A stretch of 64,000 nt of DNA. Origin: Uranotaenia lowii (Eukaryota; Arthropoda; Insecta; Diptera; Culicidae). Each line of letters opens with the position of its first letter. Position 1 is the stretch's first letter. The stretch lies in assembly GCF_029784155.1 (NCBI RefSeq), contig NC_073693.1, positions 337,978,023 to 338,042,022 of the forward strand. Reading direction: 5' to 3'. Below are positions 54,010 through 64,000 of this stretch, one piece after another. The notes below the pieces were generated by a model. That model was not told the DNA's origin and searched no databases. It worked only from the letters and a program-made list of their open reading frames with translations. The position numbers were made by a program, and so were the translations under genes.

Positions 54010-54410
54010 TACGCCTTGAGAAACCTTTGCTGGCAAAAAGATATGCCAGAATATCGAGCCTTGTGTATGCTGGTTGGCTTGGAATCACTAGAAAATCGCA
54101 GAAAGTCAACCGACATGTTGTTTTTAAAGGATTTGATCTGTGGAAAACATTTTTCACCGTATTTGATGTCACAGATTTCTCCTAACGAAAGACGTAGCAG
54201 TCTACGGAGCGTACGACCGTTCCAGCTCCCTAACCGAATTCAAAACTACGCTTGCAATGAACCAATATACAGAATGATGGCGCTCTACAATGCACATGCT
54301 AACGTTATAAAACTGAATATGTCCAGAGAACAAATCAAAAATAGACTTAAGTTAGTTTTTTCATAAAAATATTGTAAACACCATTAAAGATAAAAGGCTG
54401 CAGCCTAGGA

Positions 54411-54494
54411 TGACAAAAATCACAAAAATGACAAAAATGGCAAAAATGACAAAAATGACAAAAATGACAAAAATGACAAAAATGACAAAAATGA
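54411..54494 (+). repeat. Short AAAAATGAC array at the 3' end of the RT fragment
   Basis: About nine units, two with variant bases (ATCAC, ATGGC). It starts 45 bp after the RT stop codon and ends where the LTR-like module begins (TGTTCGC). Confidence 0.93.
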
Positions 54495-54855
54495 CTGTTC
54501 GCTACGAAAGCTCCCAGCAGCAGCGAGAGATTCCCAACATGCGACGCCGATGACCAGCAACGACGCTCGGAGCACTCACGAGAGGAGAAGAGTGCCACAC
54601 AGACGCGACAGTACGGCGCCGAGAGAACGAGAAGGCTGCTCTCGCTGAAAGATTATGCGCGACGCGCCTAGCACGTTCTAGGCGTTTACATCTGGCGCAA
54701 GCACGTGTTCCTGTGCTTGCGTGTCTGCCTATTTAAGGGCGCATTCTCAATGCGCCTGAGTTAGTTCCGTTTAGTAAGCAGTGAAGATAAGTTGTAAATA
54801 GAGAAGTGAAGAGAAAATAAACGTGACAAGAGACAAAGCTGGATATTTTATTGGC
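54495..54855 (+). mobile_element. LTR-like module (promoter and poly(A) signal), retrotransposon remnant
   Basis: Begins TGTTCGCTACG. It contains TATTTAAG (54730) followed about 30 bp later by a GAGTTAGTTCCG start-like region, then AAAATAAACG (poly(A) signal, 54817). It ends near GGATATTTTA with TTGGCGTTCC, a possible primer-binding site of Ty3/gypsy type. No second LTR or pol ORF is present and a target duplication is not evident, so a solo or truncated LTR is likely but unproven. Confidence 0.45.
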
Positions 54856-54871
54856 GTTCCTGCCTTTCTCG

Positions 54872-54905
<34 letters not shown>

Positions 54906-55127
54906 GTGAGCAGGGAAAAGCCCGCGGGAGTGGAACTTTTTCAGTGCTCCTTCTCCAGTGGGCGCAAAACCTCCTCATCACTATTTATTTTTTTTAAATT
55001 TTTTCAACTTGTTTACAATAAGGTTTGTTCATTCTTTTCATTTTTTAGCACTTAATTTTTTGTATCACTTGTGTTCGGTAAATGACATGGTAAACATTCA
55101 ATATTTGGCGCTGGTTGCGGAGGCGGT
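54856..55127. other. No gene recognised
   Basis: Contains a pure T run of about 30 at 54871-54900 and a GC-rich AGCCCGCGGGAG. No ORF of note. Confidence 0.45.
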
Positions 55128-55215
55128 GCTTGATGGCGGTGGTTGATGGCGGTGGTTGGAGGCGGTGGTTGGAGGCGGTGGTTGGTGGCGATGGTTGGAG
55201 GCGGTGGTGGCGGAA
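55128..55215 (+). repeat. GGCGGTGGTTGG minisatellite
   Basis: About seven imperfect units of GGCGGTGGTTGGA/TG, 12-14 bp each, unusually GC-rich for this window. The reverse complement gives a short His/Pro/Thr-rich ORF with no support as a gene. Confidence 0.85.
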
Positions 55216-55402
55216 ATGAGATAAGCAAAATAAAATGTTGTGGTTAAACGGATGTGGTGAAATGGTAGCGGTCATTATTTTCGCGCTCGAATGATGGGAG
55301 GTAGAAGTTGACTGTGCTTCCAGCGAGATAAATCTCTGTTAAGGAAGCTCTTATCAACTATGGTTCACGGTTGATAACCATCGGGTGTTCCAATGTCAGA
55401 TT

Positions 55403-58165
55403 TTAAATAAAATAAGATTCTATTTTATTTCTGATGTGACGTTTAAGCATCGTTTTGAATTTTTGAGGATTTTGTTCATCTCTGAGTGTTCTGGGGACTG
55501 CGTTATAAAGATGTTTGCTGTAGTAAGGAAATGCTTTCCGTGACATTTCACTGTTTGGTCTGCTCATTACTAGAGCTGCCGAATTTCGAAGCTCGTACGC
55601 GTGGCTGGTTTGCTCATATACTATGTTATGATGTACACGTTGGTCTTGTAGGTGTGAGTGGACTATTGATATGGCTTGAAGCTCTCTAAGCGCCTGGATC
55701 GGAAAAGTAGAGTTATCAGCTTCAGTGTATAAGTTTTTCGTTGGGTACATTCTATGACGGTTGTAGATGGCTTTTAGACAGCGATTTTGAGCTGCTTGCA
55801 GTTTCTTCAGGAGAGTATTTGCTGCTGCACCCCACATAAAAACTTGGTATTGTAGTTTCGATTGAACGAAAGCCTGGTACATTAATTTCATTTGTTTCCT
55901 GGGCACAATTCTTTTTATTCTCCACAATAGTCCGCACGTTGCGCCGATCTGTTTTTGGAGTTTCTGTATGTGGTAGTTCCATTTCAACTTATAATCAATG
56001 TCTAGGCCAAGATATGTGAAGTGATCAACTTTTTCGATCAATGTTGAGTTGATTATTAGGTCTTCATGCACTTCTACTGGTCTCCTGGGTGTTGACAAAA
56101 TCATGTACTTCGTTTTCGTCAAATTTAAGGACAACAGGTTTTCATCGAAATAACCTTTTAAGACTTCCATATCAGCACGCATGTTGTTAATTATTATGGA
56201 GGGGTCATTACCAGTGTAGAACAACGAAGTGTCATCGGCAAATAAACGTGGCTTTCCTATTAAATTTAGTTTGGGCAGATCGTTCACATACGCAAGAAAG
56301 AGAAGCGGTCCGAGATTACTTCCCTGTGGTACGCCAACTTTCAAAGATTGGATACTGCTTCTTACTCCGTTGACGGATACAAATTGACTTCGACCAGTAA
56401 GAAAGCTCCTCATTAGCTCAAGCGGTTTTCCACGTATACCATAAAAAGCCAGTTTTTCAAGCAAGATCTCGTGATCCATGGTATCGAAGGCTTTTTTTAA
56501 GTCGATGAAAAGAAGTCCAACGAGTTTTTTCTGATCCATAGCTTGGTAAACATCAGTGAAAAGCTCATAAGTAGCTGTCGTTGTACTGGAACCTGCTCGG
56601 AATCCATATTGGCAGCTGTACAAGATGTTTTGCCTTTGGAAAAAATTGATGATTCTAGTAGCTAACATTTGTTCCAGAATTTTACTCAGGCAAGGTAAAA
56701 CTGAGATAGGTCGATAATTGTTGACATCAAATTTGGATCCTGATTTGTGAATCGGCACAACTTTAGCTATTTTTAAACAATCAGGAAATTTACCAATATC
56801 GAGACTTTCGTTGAATACATCTCGAATCAATTTTGAGAAAAATTGATAATGGTTTTTTATAAAGTACGCCGGTATTCCATCGGGTCCTACGCTTTTGTTA
56901 GCATCAAGATCTTTAATTTTCAAGATCACTTCTTGCTCGGTTGCCGGTTCTAAAAATATTGAACTGCGTAGTTGGGCTAAGGTGCCGAATCGATTCGTAT
57001 TTCTCTGGCTACTGATACTAGAAGCGAGCTGGGGCCCTATGTTGCTGAAGAAACAGTTGAAGGTGTCAGCAACAGTCCTTTCGTGACTTGTGAGATTTCC
57101 GTTTACTAATAATTTCAGAGCATCATGCTCTTCAACCTGATTACCAGATATGGAGTTTAAATATTTCCACGTATTTTTACTATTAGCGTCCTTGAACAAG
57201 TTGCTGTAATAGGATTGTTTTGCACTTTGTTTGCACTGGTTGAGTTTTCTAGACGTGTGTTGTAACAAATCTCGAGCGTCTAGATCAAATGGATTTCTTT
57301 TACATTTTGCTAGAAGGGAATATTTGATTTTTATCCACTTCCAAACGTCTACATTCATCCACGGGCATAAGCCTTTAACTCTGGCTCGTACTTCAACGGT
57401 CTTGGAATATTTGATCTTTAGTTCCTGATACAACGAAAGTATTTGTATAAGAAGCTCTTCGGCAGAGTTGGCTCGGAGGTTACAAGCTTTTTCGCTGAAC
57501 TGTTCGTTAAGCATTCTATTATTAACAACAACTTTTTGTAGTTTGCGTGTAAACACATTTTTACGAATTCCAACCGTAGAAATAATAATGCAGTGGTCGC
57601 TTATATCCGAGTACACCGTATCGTTCTTGATATTGGATTGGATCTTTTCAGAGCAGATAACATGATCTAAAATATTATTGCTGACAGGTCTTGTAACATG
57701 AGTATTGGTTACTTGAAAATTATAGCAGTTTAGGAGTTCCAAATACTCGATTGTATCGGAATTTGAGGTCTGATTTGTTGGAATATTCATATCTCCTACA
57801 ATGAGACATGAAGCATTTGAACTGGAAGCGGATATTGTTGTTTCCAAATCAACGAAAAAGTTAGCTAAATTGGATGACGGGGGTCTATAAATACCGTGAA
57901 TGTTTATTTCATCGCCCTTAGGTTTTAGACGTACGTGAACATGATGAAATCCACCAGAGTTGTGGTTCTTTATTTCATCGCAATCTATTCCGTTTTTTAC
58001 ATAGATGGCTAAACCTCCTCCTGTAGTATTTTCACGACACGTTCTTGGAGTTTGATTCTCTGCTCTGTTCCACTGCTTGGATCTCCGATAGTGATTGGTG
58101 ACGCAATCCCGGTTCTTGTCAGAACCAAACCCAAAGAGTTTAGTCTTTACGCGTCCAGACCAATA
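55403..58165 (-). pseudogene. Non-LTR retrotransposon ORF2 (endonuclease and reverse transcriptase), 5' incomplete
   Basis: A continuous 920-codon frame from 58165 to the stop at 55403. No ATG lies near its upstream end, which is bounded by TAG at 58166-58168. Endonuclease motifs: TTGGGLAIYVKNGID, INIHGIYRPPSSN, CLIVGDMNIPTN, NILDHVICSE, YSDISDHCIII. The usual N-terminal endonuclease block (the Asn and Glu active-site motifs) is not recognisable. RT motifs: NKSVGPDGIPAYFI, VNNYRPISVLPCLSKILEQ, QYGFRAGSSTTTA, LLFIDLKKAFDTMDH, GVPQGSNLGPLLFL and catalytic RLFADDTSLFY. C-terminus: YLGLDIDYKLKWNYHI, QVFMWGAAANTLLKKLQAAQ. Sequence divides it clearly from the Jockey ORF2 at 31220-33877. It is a CR1/Jockey-group protein, intact in its RT but lacking its 5' end, hence probably a truncated copy. 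Confidence 0.88.
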
Positions 58166-58310
58166 CTACCGATCCAGTCTACCGTGTCTAGTGAAGAGAA
58201 GGCTCTCTTCAGACACGTGCATCTCGGTGCGCTGTTCGCACATCGCTTGCCAGTCCGGAAACTATCAGTCCACTAGCAGATCCACCCCGTGTGAGTCACA
58301 CGTTAAAAAC

Positions 58311-58650
58311 AATGACAAAAATTACAAAAATCACAAAAATCACAAAAATTACAAAAATTACAAAAATTACAAAAATTACAAAAATTACAAAAATGACAAA
58401 ACTTACAAAAATTACAAAAATTACAAAAATTACAAAAATTACAAAAATTACAAAAATTACAAAAATTACAAAAATTACAAAAATTACAAAAATTACAAAA
58501 ATTACAAAAATTACAAAAATTACAAAAATTACAAAAATTACAAAAATTACAAAAATTACAAAAATTACAAAAATTACAAAAATTACAAAAATTACAAAAA
58601 TTACAAAAATTACAAAAATTACAAAAATTACAAAAATGACGAAAATGTCG
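58311..58650 (+). repeat. 9-bp satellite array, unit AAAAATTAC
   Basis: About 37 units of AAAAATTAC with ATCAC and ATGAC variants at both edges, so it grades into the AAAAATGAC family. It lies about 145 bp beyond the 5' end of the truncated ORF2 at 55403-58165. Confidence 0.96.
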
Positions 58651-60862
58651 AAAATGTTTAAATCTAAAGTTTTTAACAAATTTTGAATAAAAATTATTTC
58701 GACTTAACTGAAAAAATTGTGAAATAATTTTTTGACCATTTTCGCAGAAATCGCAACTAGCTTGCGATATTAGGGAAAGTAGAAATTTTTTGTTGTGTTT
58801 GTCAGAAAAATTCTTTTCTTTAATAGTATTCAAGAATTTTTCTACTCATGGCCATAACACAAACTTTAAAAAAATGATAAGTTTTTTTAATTTATATTTA
58901 ATTTATATATTAATTATAAAAATAAAATTCTGTTTCTTGAAGGAAGAGAAAAGCAAGCGAGGTGTTCTATTCTACAGTCAAATTTTTAAATTCTTAATAA
59001 AGTTTTGTTGATTTAGTAAGTTTATTCAAGATTAACAATCTTCAATCAGATGCCAAAACATTGAAATCTAATCCCAGGTTCAGAATTCTGCCTAGATTTC
59101 CAAAATTTCTTCATTTCATTCAGAAAATAATTTCTGAATACTAATTTTAATAGATTAATCTCATTTCAGGGTTCTGGTTCCCAGTTATGTAAATCTAAAT
59201 TGTATATCTGTTTTCATATTTTGCATTATGTATCTAGTTCAAGATTCTTGATTTCAGTGCGTATCATCATTAGAAAGTATAATTAAAAATGTGTTTTGAA
59301 ATTGTTGTTCAAATTTTGGTGCATTTCATTCAAAATTTTATTAATAGTTTTTGAAACTCAAATGCAATATATAATTATTTTCCGAATATGGGAAAAACAC
59401 AATATCAAGGCTATGATCATTTAGAACTGAGGCAGTTATAAACGTGTGTATTAGACATCTAGAAAAAATTAGAAAAAATAGGCAAAACAGTACACAATGC
59501 TCCAAAATGTGCATATCCGAACTCTAGGAATGTAGTTATCGCCGATATGAAGTGCCCGGACTCTAAGTGATCATAGCTTTAGAAATCATCCTGAGTTTTT
59601 GTTTCATATTCAGATGAGAAGTGTTTAAACTTATTTCTTTTTGCAGAATTCAAAACCTCAAAATGGCGAGCCAGAATTGAAAACTCAAAATGAAAACTCA
59701 TCATTAGAAATTCATACTTTAATTCAGATTTAAAATAAATAAAATGGAATAATGAATTCAAATTGAAACCCAAGACATCAAATATAAAAAAAACTAGATT
59801 GATGATTGAGGGCTCTGAAACGAATTTCAATTCTTGGCTTATACCGAAACACTGATCTGGAATCTAAAATCAAGAATTGTTTTTTTTTGCATTTCAGAAA
59901 TCGTATTGAAACTCAGAAAATGATCCACAATTCAAACTTATCAATAAGTAATCTGGATAATTTTAACTCATTTATGAGCTTAATCTGGATTTTGAATATT
60001 GATGCTGTATCAGAATTCTGAACCTGAATTCTTATTCAAATTAAGAATTCAAATACAGAATTAATATTAAAAATTCAGATTATGTTCATGAATAAGTAAT
60101 AATTATCAAGATTACTTTTTCGTTGAGGAATTCAAATTGCAAGACTTATAACTTTGATTGTAATTTCAAAATCAAACTTTAAATTTTGTAACCAAAGTCA
60201 GACAGTCAGACAGTCAGCTCGAGAGTTTGGTACATTTAACTTATTTGTTCAAATCAAATAAACTAAACTGACCAGATTTGAGAACAAATTCAAAGATTTC
60301 AATCATCGATGAAAGTAAGTTCTCTAATTTGTTACCAAAGGATTCCTTATACAATACTTTACAGACTTTTGGAAGTATTTTCAAAATTTTCTATGTTATT
60401 CAAAAAACTTTTGATGCAAAAGAACGTAAAAAGATTAACTTAAAAGTAATAAGAAATCTTTGTTTTTTTTTTAATTCATTCATTGTTTAAGCAAATATAT
60501 CATAGAAAAAAATAGATCATCAAAACCCCTCCCCCCCATGAGGTACTTCTTCGTGAAATGAAACGCTTAAAACTAGAGTGACATAGGATTAAATTCCGCC
60601 GTAGGTGAACCAATTTTCTGACCTGATTGCCAACACTTTTTTTTTTAAATTCCTTTTAAGATCGAGTTATTACCCGCTATTACTACGATAAATTCATTTC
60701 TTGAACTAAAAAACGAACACAAACACATACTTGATGTTTCCTCGAAGAGATTCCTTTTTCTTAGCTCTAAGCGTACATCTTTCGAGGTTATGATGGCTAG
60801 CATCTTACAAATTCTAAAACCACAAACCCACAGAAAGTATACTATGTATGCCGTGACCGGGA
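58651..60862. other. No gene recognised
   Basis: Very AT-rich with many short GAATTC/AATTCAAA-like words (59580-60180), which look like a degenerate low-complexity tract. No ORF over 85 codons, no RNA gene. Confidence 0.5.
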
Positions 60863-60932
60863 ACTGATCGCATGCCCGCTGGCTTAGAAGACTTGAAGGC
60901 TATCCTCTACGCCACACGCTGCGACTAATAAA
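60863..60932 (-). mobile_element. tRNA-derived SINE head or tRNA pseudogene
   Basis: The minus strand has an exact A-box match TGGCGTAGAGG (60904-60914) followed by a tRNA-length stretch and GATCAGTTCCCGG, a poor B-box match (about half the consensus positions). Only the A box is convincing, so this is probably a decayed tRNA-derived sequence and not a working tRNA. Confidence 0.5.
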
Positions 60933-61319
60933 TTGATTATCAAGTTATGTTTTGAGACGGAAAACTATGTAAATAAAAATAAATAGATAACTCTGAGAAA
61001 TTTTATCTTTATACAATCAGTCAAAAGTTAAAGTCATAAAAAGAATTTTAAGTGTTGCCATGAACATAATTGACCTTATAACTTTTTTTCTACACTTTTT
61101 TTTGCACTTTTTGGAACGTTATCTCTATTGATATCGAACGTTGAAGGAAGTAACATTGCACAATAAATACGTATTACGGGACACAACACATAACGTTTTT
61201 ACAAGCGGTAAAAAAGGATTTAAAATTACCTTTTTTTTCGACCAGTTTCAAGCTTGATGTTGCCCATCTACAAGACGATGTCCGACTGATCACACAAAAA
61301 AATAACTGGCAGGATCGTA

Positions 61320-61640
61320 CCTACTACGAGTGTTGTCATGTTCGTCGAAAAAAGGTTCGGTTATGAAGTTTTCCTTTTGATTAGGGGAGAAAACGACGAC
61401 ATAATTCGTGGCTCATCTTCATTCATTGACCCTGTGGTTGTCTAGAGCATTTCTGTGTTCTTTAAGTCGAATTTTAAATTTGCGACAAGTTTGGCCAGCT
61501 CTCACAGGGAATTTCATAGATTCCAGATCTTTTCTTGAGGAATTTTATCCTTCAGGGAGACCAACGGATCCTTTAGGGTGTTGAAGCTCTAGTTCAATGT
61601 TTTCAAACAGTGTTGAGAAAGGATTTTTGTTATCCCATAA
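61320..61640 (-). pseudogene. Penelope-like element remnant (GIY-YIG endonuclease region)
   Basis: On the minus strand, across frameshifts: TLKDPLVSLKDKIPQEK, then RSGIYEIPCES, then GQTCRKFKIRLKEHRNALDN and YVVVFSPNQKENF. The GIY half, the spacing and the RLKEH segment match the GIY-YIG endonuclease at the C-terminus of Penelope-like retroelements. The YIG half is lost to a small deletion around the frameshift near 61490. No reverse-transcriptase part was recognised nearby, so this is a short fossil fragment. Confidence 0.7.
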
Positions 61641-63394
61641 GTTAGATTAGGGTGGAACGACAGGCTAACTCTAAAGGGCTCCTTCTCTGGCCTAAAAGTG
61701 ATCAACTCGGGCATGTTTTCGAAGTACTTTTAAGACAAACTCGTGGTCAAACCCGTTCAAAAAACCCCCCTCAAAGATGTTATATTTTTCTTCTTCAAAT
61801 TATGCCTTTTCCAAGGGAATATTGTACAGGCGGTGCGCCATAGAAAAAATAATCTTTTTCCGAACCCGAAATTTACTTCTATCTAATGATTGTCGAAAAT
61901 CCTCAAAAACCCGATAGCTATGCGACTCTGGATCTTACTAGTTGACAAATTTTTAAATGATTATTCCAGAAAGAGAAAGCGCAAACCAAACACTAATTCA
62001 CCTATACGGTAGGGAAAATTCACGTTGCAAATTTCAACAAATATGAAGTACCTTCCGAGCATTTCATGCATGCAATGAATACATTAATCCCGAAGCTGTC
62101 GCTACCCAAAACCGATAAGAGAAAACGGAAAGAAAGGTCCCTCCGAGAACATAACCTCAAAAGTTTCAACTTTCACCGACGACGACTGCCCGGAAAACTT
62201 CTAGACCACACACACACACGACCCTCTAGACCGGGTCTGGTATGGACCGAAAAATTATAGGTGTTGTCATACTATCAGGAACAGAACTTTCAGGTGCACT
62301 GAAAGTTGAGATAATTCTTGTTTTAAAACAAAATTCTATTAAATTTTGAGCGATTTTTAAACGTGAATTTCCGATGAGTACTTTGTTCATTTGAAAATAC
62401 AGAAAATTTGAACACTAAATTAAAATAACATATTTGGGTGTATCTTGAGCCCAAACTAGCGCTAGACTTTGGAAGAAGCTAGGCAAACCAGTGCAAATTG
62501 ACCTTTGACCATCGTCTTTCTGACTGACTTAGCAAGAACTTGAGGTATGGAGGTAGGGGTGAGCAATTTAGATTCTAGTCTGTCAGTAAGTTTATTTTGG
62601 GTTCCAGGTTTGCCGTTGCTTAATCTTGGCCCAGGCTGATGCAGAAATTTCGACATTTTGGGCCAAACAGATTCCGAAAGAAAGGCACTTCTGGTGCTGC
62701 TAGCTTTTCCTTTTCATTGACGTGTCTGTTGGTTGGATTTGAATAGTTTCATGTCCTGCAATGAAATTTCATGGGGTTTCAAAAATGCATTTCTTTATGA
62801 TTAAAAATAAAATTGTGGAATGCATTTAACAATGATTTCAGTAATTCAAAACATTCATGTCAGAATTTTATTTTCAACTTTCTGTATCAGAGGAGAAATT
62901 TGACAGCTTACATAAAATCCATCAATAGAAAGCTCCCAATAATGGTAGGTATAAACCTCATCTGATCCGTTACAACCCATCAAGACTGGAGCAAAAAAAA
63001 ATCCAATCCAATCAATCGATCCTCCCCGATCTGTTTGCATTTTTTTTGGCCAAATTCTGGGTAGCGTGTGTCATTTATAATGCTTGTTTGCGGTGCGTGT
63101 TTCCAATATGAAAAAATCAACATCATTCAACCCCCTCTTTTTGATGTCGTGGATGAGCTGTGGAATTTGGAGGATGATGGCGTACAAAAAAAATGAAAAA
63201 AATAAAACTCTCCGTTGCGAGTGCAAACCACAATTTTACCGGGGAAGTGTTTTTCGGAATTTGGTGTTTACCGATGTTACCTGATGTATGAGATTTGATG
63301 ATTGGGAAAACATTGCGAAATTTGTGTAAATAACTTTCTGAGCGTACTAGTCCGTTGAGGTTTGATATTTTAAATGTTGTTCAAATTTAGCATA
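61641..63394. other. No gene recognised
   Basis: Short ORFs only (under 70 codons), none with a domain. No tandem or inverted repeat seen. Confidence 0.45.
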
Positions 63395-63551
63395 TGTAAT
63401 GAGAAAACTAAATTTATGAAAACGATTTCCAAAATAATCTGCGATCCAAAAGTGATTGCGATGTGTCATAAAATCTGAAAAAAAATATCACTTTTAGATC
63501 GCAGATTATTTTGAAAATCGTCTTCATTAATTTAGTTTTCTCATTACAGTC
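63395..63551. repeat. Inverted repeat (hairpin), arms about 62 bp
   Basis: TGTAATGAGAAAACTAAATT at 63397 matches the reverse complement ending at 63549. The arms continue through AAAATAATCTGCGATC and AAAAGTGAT with a few mismatches around a loop of about 30 bp. A small foldback or MITE-like sequence; no target duplication was confirmed. Confidence 0.8.
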
Positions 63552-63669
63552 CATATGCTACCCGCTACCTTCGTTCATGATTTTGAAAGTTTTGTATTAT
63601 TCACTTTGAACACAAAGAATGTTTTTCTTGAACAATACAAAAAATTGATTTTATGCATTTCCATTGTAA

Positions 63670-64000
63670 GCAAGGTTACTGAAAAGAAATCTGTGTTTTT
63701 TTAAGAAAAAATTCTGACTTTCTGTGATTTAACCGACAAATTCTGTGAAGGTTTTCTGTGATGCTTTTTCCTTTAATTTCATTGAAATTTCATGATAAAT
63801 TAGGTCTTGTTAACCTTTTACTTGGGAAAAGTCAATCAACATTACCAATCTTATCATACTTTTCTAATTAGAAGTAAGAAATCTAAATTTGATATTGGCA
63901 AAATATTATTATATTGGAAATCCATTCGAAACTAAAAAAAATCTGTGAAAGCTCTGAATATTTCAAAACTCTATGATACATATTCTGTGATGAAAATTTG
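63670..64000. other. Possible hAT-like element end (TCTGTGA motifs), cut by the window
   Basis: TCTGTG or TCTGTGA recurs at least six times between 63690 and 63995. The pattern resembles the subterminal motif clusters of the five hAT-like elements in this window, but only one end could be present and no target duplication can be tested. Confidence 0.3.

Larger units (their letters stand above)
52309..54366 (+). pseudogene. C-terminal part of a non-LTR reverse transcriptase, split by two DNA elements
   Basis: Three blocks join into one typical ORF2 tail. Block 1 (52309-52384): ICHELYNPYTIVSIYVGLI. Block 2 (52853-52944): RTTIE, a TAA in place of an expected Tyr, then ASIVWQPYYNVHKNRIERVQ. Block 3 (54012-54366): ALRNLCWQKDMPEYRAL, LENRRKSTDMLFLKDLICGK, YACNEPIYRMMALYNAH, ending TAA. 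Block boundaries coincide exactly with the target sites of the two insertions, and removing them keeps the frame. The 5' part (endonuclease, RT palm) is absent, as in 5'-truncated copies. The 3' end is followed within 45 bp by a (GACAAAAAT)n array. Confidence 0.88.

Noticed and set aside
55045..55275. His/Pro/Thr-rich minus-strand ORF
   Set aside because: It is a translation of the GGCGGTGGTTGG minisatellite.
60863..60932. Functional tRNA gene
   Set aside because: The A box is good but the B box fits poorly and I could not close a convincing cloverleaf; called a SINE head or pseudogene instead.

Overview
The window looks like AT-rich, repeat-dominated chromosomal DNA from an insect, most likely a mosquito. 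The basis is the transposon mix: an ITmD37E-type and an ITmD37D-type mariner relative, a BEL/Pao LTR element, Jockey- and CR1-like non-LTR elements, Penelope debris, many small hAT-like elements and tRNA-type SINE pieces. The short introns and compact TATA-type gene layout also fit. I cannot name the species from sequence alone.

Layout. 1-5 kb: two long arrays of the 9-bp word AAAAATGAC in opposite orientation, separated by about 2.1 kb without genes. 5.4-7.3 kb: a hAT-like MITE and a dead mariner. 7.8-8.4 kb: the only convincing intact host gene, a single-exon secreted protein on the minus strand with TATA box and poly(A) signal. 8.6-10.1 kb: a second 9-bp array. 10.17-10.27 kb: an isolated internal exon (minus) encoding a membrane segment. 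11.8-14.3 kb: a palindromic foldback element split by a hAT-like element. 14.7-16.1 kb: a dead ITmD37D element. 16.7-21.0 kb: a BEL/Pao element with 268-bp LTRs, with one hAT-like element inside it and a second inside that. 21-29 kb: SINE piece, short array joined to a reverse-transcriptase fragment, Harbinger-like MITE and an old diverged copy of the 180-bp satellite. 29.4-38.6 kb: a CR1-like element split by a nearly intact 4.5-kb Jockey element with a 15-bp target duplication. 39-40.1 kb: satellite relic split by a MITE. 41.6-47.1 kb: a 267-bp duplication, then 4.9 kb of simple satellite made of four successive unit types. 48-51.4 kb: young 180-bp satellite. 52.3-54.4 kb: a reverse-transcriptase tail split by two DNA elements. 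54.5-54.9 kb: LTR-like promoter module. 55.4-58.2 kb: a third non-LTR ORF2 (minus). 58.3-64 kb: one more array, SINE/tRNA-like piece, Penelope remnant, hairpin; otherwise featureless.

The genes do not form a pathway. The main biology is turnover: elements insert into elements, leaving target duplications that can be read to the base, and short words are amplified into kilobase arrays. Nearly all long open frames inside arrays are by-products of stop-free repeats and are not annotated as genes. The most promising leads are the link between the 9-bp arrays and non-LTR retrotransposon fragments, the old-versus-young copies of the 180-bp satellite, and the orphan membrane exon.
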